A stretch of 11,559 nucleotides of DNA from the NCBI GenBank assembly GCA_050742415.1, contig JBOGIF010000139.1:1-11559 (forward strand), written 5' to 3'. The notes under the pieces are model-generated. The model was not told the origin of the DNA. It worked only from the letters and a program-made list of their open reading frames with translations, and did no database searches. The position numbers and the translations under genes are program-made. This document shows positions 1-5,627 of this stretch, piece after piece (position 1 is the first letter of the stretch; each line of letters starts with the position of its first letter). This DNA is from JBOGIF01 sp050742415. GTDB lineage: Bacteria; Actinomycetota; Acidimicrobiia; Acidimicrobiales; AC-14.

Positions 1-36
1 TTCCCCGGTCAGTTCCCAGGTCCGTTCCCCGGTCCG
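1..36. repeat. 12-bp tandem repeat, three copies
   Basis: Three units of 12 bases lie head to tail at 1-12, 13-24 and 25-36: ttccccggtcag, ttcccaggtccg and ttccccggtccg. In plus frame 1 they would read as a four-residue repeat (FPGQ/FPGP), but that frame runs on antisense into the cysteine-rich gene, so I do not call a gene. The array may continue beyond the left edge. A 6-1-6 palindrome (gacctt-c-aaggtc) follows at 44-56. No gene is supportable in 1-108. Confidence 0.6.
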
Positions 37-108
37 GTCAGGGGACCTTCAAGGTCGTATTGCCGCCCCGAGGGTCCCCAGAACGGTGGAGGTGGGAAGA
101 TCGGTGGG

Positions 109-288
109 TCAGACGCCGAGCTCGGCGAGGCGCTTCTCGATCGCCTGGCGCAGGGTCACCAACTCCACGACCTCCTCCTCCTTGGTCTGCGCGGCCTCAG
201 CGGCGCAGCAGGCGCACCCGCAACCGCAGGGCTCCGAGGCCTCGGTGAGGGTTGTCATCGTCGAACATCCACACGAGCATCCAGCCAT
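109..288 (-). CDS. Small cysteine-rich protein, putative metal-binding
   Basis: A 59-residue protein of unknown family. The N-terminal half holds eight cysteines in two clusters: C4, C6, C8 and then C21, C23, C25, C27, C28 (core CGCGCACC). The C-terminal half (about residues 36-57) is charged, looks helical and has no cysteine. The ATG at 288 is chosen because AAGGAGGT lies 8 nt upstream (plus positions 297-304), the strongest Shine-Dalgarno sequence in the window; an upstream in-frame start at 354 would run through it. An internal ATG at residue 11 would lose the first cluster. The gene follows pth on the same strand after 72 nt that contain a hairpin and a TTGACA hexamer, so it may be transcribed separately. 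The dense CxC spacing suggests binding of zinc, copper or an iron-sulfur cluster, or a thiol role; this is inference. It does not look like mycobacterial MymT. Confidence 0.75.
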   Translation of the reverse strand: MAGCSCGCSTMTTLTEASEPCGCGCACCAAEAAQTKEEEVVELVTLRQAIEKRLAELGV

Positions 289-296
289 GTCTTTCG

Positions 297-304
297 ACCT
301 CCTT
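297..304 (-). promoter_or_regulatory. Strong Shine-Dalgarno for the cysteine-rich gene
   Basis: The minus strand reads AAGGAGGT, a full match to the anti-Shine-Dalgarno core, 8 nt before the ATG at 288. It decides the start of the small gene. Most other starts in the window lack any such site. Confidence 0.85.
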
Positions 305-322
305 CGAATCGCTTGTGACACC

Positions 323-354
323 AGCCTAAGAGGTGGCCCCAAGGGCCATGTCAA
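323..354 (-). promoter_or_regulatory. Possible promoter for the cysteine-rich gene
   Basis: The minus strand carries a perfect TTGACA at 354-349 just after the pth stop. The best -10 candidate is weak (TTAGGC or TAGGCT) and 19-20 nt away, longer than usual. The spacer is filled by the inverted repeat at 334-348. The perfect -35 is seen; promoter activity is inferred. Confidence 0.35.
334..348 (-). terminator. Short hairpin after pth
   Basis: Perfect 6-bp GC-rich inverted repeat (tggccc-caa-gggcca on the plus strand) 12 nt past the pth stop; on the minus strand it is followed by cctctt, only a weak U-tract. It could end the pth transcript, or act as an operator in the putative promoter that overlaps it. 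Confidence 0.35.
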
Positions 355-360
355 GCGGCT

Positions 361-924
361 TCAGCGCGGGGTGTTGAAGTGGTTCATCGCCGTGTCCGGC
401 CCGTCGGCCACGATCGCCTCCACCGCGTCGGCCGCCTCGACCACGGCCACGTCGAGCTCGGCCCTCTCCGCCTTGCCCGGCCGGTGCAGCACGTAGTCGG
501 CGCCCTCCTGGCGGCCCGGAGGCTTGCCCACGCCGATTCGGACCCGCACGAAGTCGCCCGACCGGAGGTGGGCGCGCACCGACTCCAGCCCGTTGTGCCC
601 TGCCGTGCCGCCGCCAGCCTTGACCTTGACCCGTCCGGTGGGCAGGTCCAGCTCGTCGTGGACGATCACGACGCGTCCGGGCTCGCCGTCGATCCCGTAG
701 CGCCGGACAAGCCTGGCGACCGCCTCGCCGGACAGGTTCATGAACGTCTGGGGGAACGCCAGCACCACCAGCCGGCCGTCGACCCGGGCCTCCGCCACCA
801 GCGCTCGCTCCCCGCTCCGGCGCAGACGGGAGCCGAGGCGGTCGGCGAGAACCTCGACCACGTCCGCACCCAGGTTGTGCCGGGTGCCCTCGTAGTCGGC
901 GCCCGGGTTGCCGAGCCCCACCAC
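361..924 (-). CDS. pth: Peptidyl-tRNA hydrolase
   Basis: Cleaves peptidyl-tRNA released from stalled ribosomes, freeing tRNA in the cytoplasm. The 187-residue product fits the bacterial Pth family (about 190). Visible motifs are GLGNPG at 3-8, catalytic H16 in GTRHNLG, N63 in FMNLSGEAV, D90 in VHDELDLP and N111 in GGTAGHNGLES, matching E. coli N10, H20, N68, D93 and N114. The GTG at 924 opens the protein two residues before GLGNPG. No ATG lies upstream in frame before the rplY stop, and upstream non-ATG starts cannot be excluded. It follows rplY by 50 nt, the usual rplY-pth pair of actinobacteria, and is probably co-transcribed with it. Confidence 0.96.
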   Translation of the reverse strand: MVGLGNPGADYEGTRHNLGADVVEVLADRLGSRLRRSGERALVAEARVDGRLVVLAFPQTFMNLSGEAVARLVRRYGIDGEPGRVVIVHDELDLPTGRVKVKAGGGTAGHNGLESVRAHLRSGDFVRVRIGVGKPPGRQEGADYVLHRPGKAERAELDVAVVEAADAVEAIVADGPDTAMNHFNTPR

Positions 925-974
925 CAGCCAGCTGGCCGCCTCCCCGGTCCGCGCCGGGCGCAGCGCCGGCAGCG

Positions 975-1613
975 TCAGCCTTCGGAAGGTTGGGTCTCGC
1001 CCGGCTCCTCGGCCCCAGCCGCGCCCTCGGCCTCCGTCGACTCGAGCGTGGCCGCGACCCGCGAGGCCTGGGCAATGACCACGGCCTCGTCCGGCTCCAG
1101 CTCGGTGGAGACGCCCGACGGCAGGACGAGGTCCCCCACCCGGATGGAGTCGCCGATGGTGAGGCTCGAGACGTCGACCTCCACCGAAGGAGGCAGGTCC
1201 CCCGGGCGGGCGTGGACCACGAGAGAGAACAGCTGCTGCTCGACCAACCCGTCGGCCCGGTCGACCTCGACAGCCTCGCCGACCAACCGGATCGGCACCT
1301 CGGCGGACACGACCTCGTCGCGCCGCACGATCACGAAGTCGACGTGGCGGAGGGTGCCGCGCACCGGATCGCGCTGTAGCTGGCGGGCCATGGCCAGGTG
1401 GCGGGTATCGCCCACGTCGAGGGAGATCAAGGCGTTGAGGCGGGCCTCACCCATGAGCGCCGCCCGCAGCTCCCGGGCGTCGACCGCCAGCGCCTGGGGC
1501 TCCACCCCATGGCCGTAGAGGACGGCGGGGACCTTGCCGGCAATCCGCAGTCGGCGGGAGGCGGCACTGCCTGTGGGGCGTGCGGGATCTGCGGTGAGGG
1601 TTACTTCTTGCAT
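975..1613 (-). CDS. rplY: 50S ribosomal protein bL25, CTC/TL5 form
   Basis: Ribosomal protein that binds 5S rRNA on the large subunit. The 212-residue product is the long CTC form: an N-terminal L25 domain (about 1-90, with GKVPAVLYGHG and HVDFVIV), a beta-rich C-terminal TL5 domain (about 95-185, with VPIRLVGEAVEV and the common PPSVEVDVSSLTIGDSI stretch) and an acidic, alanine-rich tail (about 190-212) of the kind seen in actinobacteria. The ATG at 1613 has no Shine-Dalgarno; instead TAGACT lies 8 nt upstream, just beyond the prs stop. This suggests an internal promoter giving a leaderless mRNA in addition to read-through from prs (21 nt gap). Confidence 0.95.
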   Translation of the reverse strand: MQEVTLTADPARPTGSAASRRLRIAGKVPAVLYGHGVEPQALAVDARELRAALMGEARLNALISLDVGDTRHLAMARQLQRDPVRGTLRHVDFVIVRRDEVVSAEVPIRLVGEAVEVDRADGLVEQQLFSLVVHARPGDLPPSVEVDVSSLTIGDSIRVGDLVLPSGVSTELEPDEAVVIAQASRVAATLESTEAEGAAGAEEPGETQPSEG

Positions 1614-1621
1614 GGGTGACG

Positions 1622-1627
1622 AGTCTA
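1622..1627 (-). promoter_or_regulatory. Candidate leaderless -10 element of rplY
   Basis: TAGACT on the minus strand, then CGTCACCC and the ATG. A TAnnnT box 7-9 nt before a start codon without Shine-Dalgarno is the known layout of leaderless genes in actinobacteria. The bL37 gene has the same 8-nt spacing and the same GTCACCCATG. No clear -35 is visible. Confidence 0.5.
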
Positions 1628-1634
1628 GGCGGCC

Positions 1635-2630
1635 CTAGTAAGCCTGGTTCTCCCCGCCGAAGATCTCGGAGACGGATGTGTCCTCGAAGACGGCGTCGAG
1701 GGCGTCGGCGATGATGCTCGCCACCGAGAGGACCTCGATCTTGTCGAGGTGGCGGTCGGTGGGCAGGGGAAGCGTGTTGGTGACGACCACGCGCGAGATC
1801 ACCGAGTTCTTGAGCCGGTCGATGGCGGGGTCCGACAGCACACCGTGGGTGGCCATAGCCCAGACGTCGGTGGCGCCGTTGGCCACGAGCAGATCGGCCG
1901 CCGCGCAAACCGTGCCGGCGGTGTCGATCATGTCGTCGACGATCACGCAGTGACGGCCGGGAACCTCCTTCTCGTTCATGACGTCGATGGCCTCCACCGT
2001 GTTGGCGGCGCCTGCCGGTCGCCGCTTGTAGATGCTCACCAGGGCGGCGTCGAGGTGCTCCGCGTAGCGGGCCGCGTACTTGAGCCGGCCGGCATCGGGG
2101 GCGACCATCACCGGAGGGCTGTCGAGGTTGGCCTCCAGGTAGTCAAGCAGCACGGGCATGGCCGTGAGATGGTCGACCGGGCCGTCGAAGAAGCCTTGGA
2201 TCTGGCCGGAATGAAGGTCGACGCTCAGCACCCGGTTTGCGCCCGCCGTCTTCAGGATGTCGGCGACGAGCTTGGCGGTGATGGGCTCGCGGCCCGAAGC
2301 CTTGCGGTCCTGACGGGCGTACCCGTAGAACGGGCATACCGCGGTGATCCGCTTGGCCGAGGCCCGCTTGGCGGCGTCGATCATGATGGCCTGCTCCATG
2401 ATCGACCCGTTGACTGGTGGGCCGTGGGTCTGGATGATGAAGACGTCGGCGCCGCGCATCGAGTCGGCGAACCGGCAGTAGACCTCGCCGTTGGCGAACT
2501 CCGAGAGGTGGGCCTCCGAGAGCTCCACCCCCAGGTGGGCTGCGATCTCGGTGGCCAGGGGCCGGTTGCACCGCCCGGTCACCAGCTGCAAGCGCTTCTT
2601 GGTGACGAGCTCCATCAACCTCTGCTCCAT
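1635..2630 (-). CDS. prs: Ribose-phosphate pyrophosphokinase
   Basis: Makes PRPP from ribose 5-phosphate and ATP for purine, pyrimidine, histidine, tryptophan and NAD synthesis. The 331-residue product covers the whole family. It shows FANGEVYCRF near 45, the ATP-binding CPFYGYARQDRKA at about 99-111, VDLHSGQIQGFF with the metal-binding histidine at 140, and the PRPP-binding loop VIVDDMIDTAGT at about 229-240. The ATG at 2630 lies 6 nt after the glmU stop. A second ATG at 2615 (326 residues, LVTKKRLQLV following) has a better-spaced GGAG and is equally credible. The glmU-prs pairing is standard in actinobacteria and bacilli. Nothing is unusual in the protein. Confidence 0.97.
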   Translation of the reverse strand: MEQRLMELVTKKRLQLVTGRCNRPLATEIAAHLGVELSEAHLSEFANGEVYCRFADSMRGADVFIIQTHGPPVNGSIMEQAIMIDAAKRASAKRITAVCPFYGYARQDRKASGREPITAKLVADILKTAGANRVLSVDLHSGQIQGFFDGPVDHLTAMPVLLDYLEANLDSPPVMVAPDAGRLKYAARYAEHLDAALVSIYKRRPAGAANTVEAIDVMNEKEVPGRHCVIVDDMIDTAGTVCAAADLLVANGATDVWAMATHGVLSDPAIDRLKNSVISRVVVTNTLPLPTDRHLDKIEVLSVASIIADALDAVFEDTSVSEIFGGENQAY

Positions 2631-2636
2631 CGACCG

Positions 2637-3788
2637 CTACACGCTCCCCGCTGGGCCGTCGGCGCCGGGGGCGGGCCGGTCGGTCGGTTCACCATTGTAG
2701 AAGGCACCGGTGGCACGGCCATCGGCCACGTGGTCGCCGGGCGGGACGACCGCGAACGGCCCGACGGTGGCGGCGGCGCCGATCTCGGCGTCGCGCCCAA
2801 CGCTCTGGAACACGCGTGCCCCGGTGCCCACCACGCAGTCGATTAGATGCACGTCCGGGCCGATGCGGCAGCCCGCGGCCACGAAGGTCCGGCCCTGGAG
2901 GATGACTCCTGGAGCAAGGGTGACGTCGGGAGCGAGGCGCACAGAGGAGTCGACGTAGGTGCGTTCGGGGTCGAACATGGTCACCCCGTTGGCCATCCAT
3001 CGCCGGTTGATGCGCGCTCGCAGCACCGCCTCGGCCTCGGCCAGCTGCACCCGGTCGTTCACGCCCAGGGCCTCCGACGCGTCGTCGGCTTCCACCGCCA
3101 ACACCTTGTGTCCCGCCGAATGGAGCACCTCCACCACATCGGTGAGGTAGTACTCGCCCTTGGCGTTCTCAGGGCTCAAACGCCGCAGAGCGGGGGCCAG
3201 CAGGCTCCGGCGGAAGCAGTAGATCGAGGTCGCCACCTCGTCGATCTGGCGCTCCTCTTCAGTAGCGTCGAGCTCCTCGACTATCCGGCTCACCCGGCCG
3301 TCGCGGGCCCGCACCACCCGACCCAGGCCGGTGGGATCGTCGGCGTGGGCCGTCAGCAGAGTGGCCGCGGCGTCCGACTCCCGGTGGTGCGCCACCAGCC
3401 GGGCCAGAGTGGCCGGGCGAACGAGGGGGGTGTCGCCGGCGAGAACCACAATGTCGCCGTCGGTGTCGTCGGTGCTGTCGGCGTCGTCGTCGGGGAAGGC
3501 CGTGATCGCGACCGAGGCGGCGTCGCCTGTTCCGCGCTGGACCCGCTGCTCCACGAAGTCGATCACCAGATCCGGTGGCCCGTGCTCCTGCAGCGCCTTG
3601 GTCACTGGTTCGGCGCCGTGGCCGACCACGACGACGGCCCGGTCCACGGCCAGCTCGGAGAGAGCGTCGAGCACGTGCAGCAGCATCGGGCGCCCGCACA
3701 GGACGTGTAGGGGCTTGGGCAATACGGACTGCATGCGCCGCCCCTCCCCGGCCGCCATCACCACAGCGGAGAGAGGACGCAGACCCAT
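2637..3788 (-). CDS. glmU: GlmU-type UDP-GlcNAc pyrophosphorylase, truncated acetyltransferase domain
   Basis: GlmU normally acetylates GlcN-1-P with a C-terminal left-handed beta-helix and then uridylates it with an N-terminal Rossmann domain, giving UDP-GlcNAc for peptidoglycan. The N-terminal domain is complete: SAVVMAAGEGRRM at 7-19, PK at 24-25, QRGTGDA at 84-90, LAGDTPLV, GLGRVV, IVEELDATEEERQI, NAKGEYYLTDV and GVNDRVQL. The product is only 383 residues against about 450-495. The helix stops after AEIGAAATVGPFAVVPPG and GAFYNGEP, so the part holding the E. coli acetyltransferase residues (H363, Y366, N377, K392) is absent. The Asn that contacts the sugar (E. coli N169) is Ala186 here. 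The start at 3788 precedes the LSAVVMAAGEG core and has AAAGG upstream; the longer reading frame runs into the tRNA. prs begins 6 nt after the stop, so no domain has been split off downstream. Confidence 0.88.
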   Translation of the reverse strand: MGLRPLSAVVMAAGEGRRMQSVLPKPLHVLCGRPMLLHVLDALSELAVDRAVVVVGHGAEPVTKALQEHGPPDLVIDFVEQRVQRGTGDAASVAITAFPDDDADSTDDTDGDIVVLAGDTPLVRPATLARLVAHHRESDAAATLLTAHADDPTGLGRVVRARDGRVSRIVEELDATEEERQIDEVATSIYCFRRSLLAPALRRLSPENAKGEYYLTDVVEVLHSAGHKVLAVEADDASEALGVNDRVQLAEAEAVLRARINRRWMANGVTMFDPERTYVDSSVRLAPDVTLAPGVILQGRTFVAAGCRIGPDVHLIDCVVGTGARVFQSVGRDAEIGAAATVGPFAVVPPGDHVADGRATGAFYNGEPTDRPAPGADGPAGSV

Positions 3789-3812
3789 GCACCTTTCTAC
3801 CCTGCCCAGGGG

Positions 3813-3883
3813 CTCGGGGACGAGGATTCGAACCTCGACTAGAGCATCCAAAGTGCTCTGTGCTGCCGTTACACCATCCCCGA
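3813..3883 (-). tRNA. tRNA-Gln (anticodon TTG)
   Basis: A 71-nt cloverleaf on the minus strand. The acceptor stem pairs TCGGGGA with TCCCCGA and the discriminator is G at 3813. The anticodon arm is AGAGCA-CTTTGGA-TGCTCT, giving anticodon TTG, and the T arm is CGAGG-TTCGAAT-CCTCG. CCA is not encoded (CCCC follows the discriminator). It lies 24 nt upstream of glmU on the same strand; tRNA-Gln before glmU is a known actinobacterial arrangement, so the two are probably co-transcribed and processed. Confidence 0.96.
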
Positions 3884-3909
3884 CGGCCAACGCGATGCTA
3901 ACGATCCGA

Positions 3910-3915
3910 TAGGTT
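3910..3915 (+). promoter_or_regulatory. Candidate -10 element of the bS22 gene
   Basis: TAGGTT followed by GTCGGCGCCG (10 nt) and the ATG at 3926, with no Shine-Dalgarno between. This fits a leaderless or nearly leaderless transcript, but the spacing is longer than for rplY and bL37. On the opposite strand TAGCAT (3900-3895) could be the -10 of tRNA-Gln, so the 42-nt gap probably holds two divergent promoters. Confidence 0.35.
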
Positions 3916-3925
3916 GTCGGCGCCG

Positions 3926-4024
3926 ATGGGATCCCTGATAAAGAAGCGCCGCAAGCGCATGCGCAAGAAGAAGCACAAAAAGATGCTCAAGGCCACCCGC
4001 TGGCAACGCCGGGCGGGCAAGTAG
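3926..4024 (+). CDS. Small ribosomal protein bS22 (AURKAIP1/COX24 domain)
   Basis: A 32-residue, extremely basic protein, too short for most gene finders. Its MGSLIKKRRKRM start, the KKKHKKMLKATRWQRR core and the GK end are the actinobacterial AURKAIP1/COX24-domain pattern. Such proteins were seen as bS22 in the mycobacterial 30S subunit, and the domain is shared with mitochondrial ribosome proteins. About half of the residues are Lys or Arg. It is read opposite to its neighbours, divergent from tRNA-Gln and convergent with ispE, so it must have its own promoter. The family match is from memory of the consensus; the reading frame, start and stop are clear. Confidence 0.9.
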   Translation: MGSLIKKRRKRMRKKKHKKMLKATRWQRRAGK

Positions 4025-4032
4025 CCGAGCGG

Positions 4033-4053
4033 GCCGCGGCTACCCCGCCGCGG
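4033..4053. terminator. GC-rich hairpin between convergent bS22 and ispE
   Basis: Two copies of the self-complementary ccgcgg (4034-4039 and 4048-4053) flank an 8-nt loop just after the bS22 stop and across the ispE stop. The stem is symmetrical and could work as a shared bidirectional terminator. There is no U-tract on either side, and GC-rich repeats of this size are common here. Confidence 0.3.
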
Positions 4054-4753
4054 TAGTGCGGGCGACGATGCGGTCGTCACCCGGGAAGTCCCCCTCCACG
4101 AACCAGCTGCCGCCGCTGCCCGCCAGCCTGGGCGCCAGGCCGGTCGCCTCCCCGAGTCGCTCGCGCCACTTCGCCAGCTCCGGGACGACGGCCAGGGCTG
4201 CCGGCTCGAGGTCGTTGCCGTGGCCACCGACGGGGCCGCCCATCTCGTCCCACATCCGGTAGACCTCGACCGTCGACACCGACAGTGACGGCACCAGCAG
4301 CGTAAAGGCCCGGGCCTCAAGCTCGAGGCGCTCGACGACCTCGCCGATCCCGGTGACGCGAGCCCGGCCGCCCACGAGGCAGAACGGCACGTCGGCGCCG
4401 AGTGACGCCGCCAATGACACGTCGCCACAACCTGCCCACCGGAGAACGGCGGCAGCGTCGGCCGATCCGCCCCCAAGACCGGCGCCCATCGGGATCACCT
4501 TCTCCAGGTGGATCGCGGCATGGCGGCCCACCGCCGTCAGCGCCTTCTGCACGAGGTTGGTTCCGTCCATCGGAAACGGGTGCACCGGGGCACGGCGATG
4601 GGTGACGGTGAAGCTCCGCCCGGCGCTGAACGTGATCGTGTCCGCCAGATCCAGCGTGACCATCTCGGCATCGATGAGGTGGTAGCCGTCGTCGCGGCGC
4701 CCGGTGACGCGCAGCGACAGAGTCAGCTTGGCGGGAGCCCGCTCCTCGTGCAC
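4040..4753 (-). CDS. ispE: 4-diphosphocytidyl-2-C-methyl-D-erythritol kinase, short form
   Basis: GHMP-family kinase that phosphorylates CDP-methylerythritol in the MEP route to isoprenoids. Motifs from the GTG at 4753 are APAKLTLSL at 6-14 (K9 catalytic; the usual Asn of AKxNL is Thr11), DDGYHLID at 21-28, the ATP loop PMGAGLGGGSADAA at 88-101 with D99, SLGADVPFCLVGG at 117-129 and a final LAGSGGSWF at 210-218. The product is 237 residues against about 280-300 for the family. The segment between GGGSADA and ADVPF and the C-terminus are both short, but no motif is missing. The start overlaps the rsmA 3' end by 31 nt. A GTG at 4771 would add six residues. rsmA-ispE is a conserved actinobacterial pair. 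Confidence 0.92.
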   Translation of the reverse strand: MHEERAPAKLTLSLRVTGRRDDGYHLIDAEMVTLDLADTITFSAGRSFTVTHRRAPVHPFPMDGTNLVQKALTAVGRHAAIHLEKVIPMGAGLGGGSADAAAVLRWAGCGDVSLAASLGADVPFCLVGGRARVTGIGEVVERLELEARAFTLLVPSLSVSTVEVYRMWDEMGGPVGGHGNDLEPAALAVVPELAKWRERLGEATGLAPRLAGSGGSWFVEGDFPGDDRIVARTTAAG

Positions 4754-5553
4754 GCCGCCAGTCTCGCCCACGCCGACACGTCGAGCTCCTCGGGTCTTGC
4801 CTCCGGCCGCACCCCGGCGAGGTCGAAGGCATCGACCTCGACGAGGCCCGCCAGCGACCGGCGGAGCATCTTGCGGCGCTGCCCGAACCCGGCTCCCACG
4901 AGACGGAAGAACCAAGCCCGCTCGCCCTCGGACGCGATGACCGGGACCTCGCGACGGACTATGCGCACGAGCACCGAGTCGACCGTCGGGATCGGAAAGA
5001 ACACCGCGCGGGGTACCCGGCCCACGACCTCAGCGGTAGCCCAATGCGCCACCTTCACCGAGACCGCGCCGTAAGCCGCGTCGCCCGGCCGCGCCGCCAA
5101 CCGCTCGCCAACCTCGCGTTGCACCATCACAAGCATTGGCGTGAGGTTGGGCACACCGTCGAGCAGGTCGGCGACGAGCGGTGTCGCGATGTTGTACGGA
5201 AGATTGGCGACGAGAGCCGATGGCTCGTCGCCGAGCAGGGCGTGCCAGTCGGCTTGCATGGCGTCCGCTTCTACGACGCGAACTTCCTCGGGGACCACAT
5301 CGCGGAGCACCGTCACCAGACGACGGTCGATCTCGACTGCCGTGACGGTGGCTCCGGTCTCGACCAGCGCCAGTGTCAGCGAGCCGACGCCGGCACCGAT
5401 CTCGAGCACCCGGTCTCCCGGCCCGAGACCGGAGAGGCGGGCGATGCGCCGGACCGTGTTGGCGTCGACGACGAAGTTCTGGCCCCGCGCCTTGCTCGGG
5501 CGGATGCCGTTGTCGGCCAGGAGACGCCGGACCTCCTGGCGGGACAATGTCAA
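4723..5553 (-). CDS. rsmA: 16S rRNA adenine dimethyltransferase RsmA/KsgA
   Basis: Dimethylates the two adjacent adenines in the 3'-terminal helix of 16S rRNA (A1518/A1519 in E. coli) late in 30S assembly; loss gives kasugamycin resistance. The 276-residue product shows KARGQNFVVD at 21-30, the SAM-binding VLEIGAGVGSLT at 49-60, acidic E74 and D97 contacting SAM, catalytic NLPYNIATP at 117-125, FFPIPTVDSVLV, and the C-terminal FGQRRKMLRRSL. The start is TTG at 5553: a stop lies upstream in frame and no ATG or GTG precedes the QNF motif. No clear Shine-Dalgarno is visible. It follows the rlpA-like gene by 74 nt and overlaps ispE. Confidence 0.96.
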   Translation of the reverse strand: MTLSRQEVRRLLADNGIRPSKARGQNFVVDANTVRRIARLSGLGPGDRVLEIGAGVGSLTLALVETGATVTAVEIDRRLVTVLRDVVPEEVRVVEADAMQADWHALLGDEPSALVANLPYNIATPLVADLLDGVPNLTPMLVMVQREVGERLAARPGDAAYGAVSVKVAHWATAEVVGRVPRAVFFPIPTVDSVLVRIVRREVPVIASEGERAWFFRLVGAGFGQRRKMLRRSLAGLVEVDAFDLAGVRPEARPEELDVSAWARLAACTRSGLPPS

Positions 5554-5597
5554 CCGGGGAGTGCCATCCCCGTCAGTGGCCCGACACGGATACGGCT

Positions 5598-5613
5598 GTC
5601 AACCGCAGTTGAC
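5598..5613 (-). repeat. Inverted repeat between rlpA-like gene and rsmA
   Basis: gtcaac-cgca-gttgac, a perfect 6-bp inverted repeat with a 4-nt loop, 14 nt past the rlpA-like stop. It could be a weak attenuator or terminator; no U-tract follows. The 8-mer tgtcaacc occurs here and again at 5549-5556 across the rsmA start. Confidence 0.3.
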
Positions 5614-5627
5614 CCACGACTAGGTTG

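Noticed and set aside
379..1518. Long plus-strand open frame antisense to pth and rplY
   Set aside because: It lies wholly opposite two well-supported genes and has a composition expected of a GC-rich shadow frame, with no recognisable motif.
1749..2846. Plus-strand open frame of 365 codons antisense to prs and glmU
   Set aside because: Mirror frame of conserved genes; it is rich in His, Gly, Val and Arg and has no domain features.
3789..3890. N-terminal extension of glmU to an upstream start
   Set aside because: It would be translated from the tRNA-Gln gene. The family's LSAVVMAAGEG start follows the ATG at 3788 directly.
5548..5553. TTGACA on the minus strand at the rsmA start as a -35 element
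   Set aside because: It coincides with the TTG ACA start codons and no -10 follows at a proper distance; the second TTGACA at 5602-5597 also lacks one.
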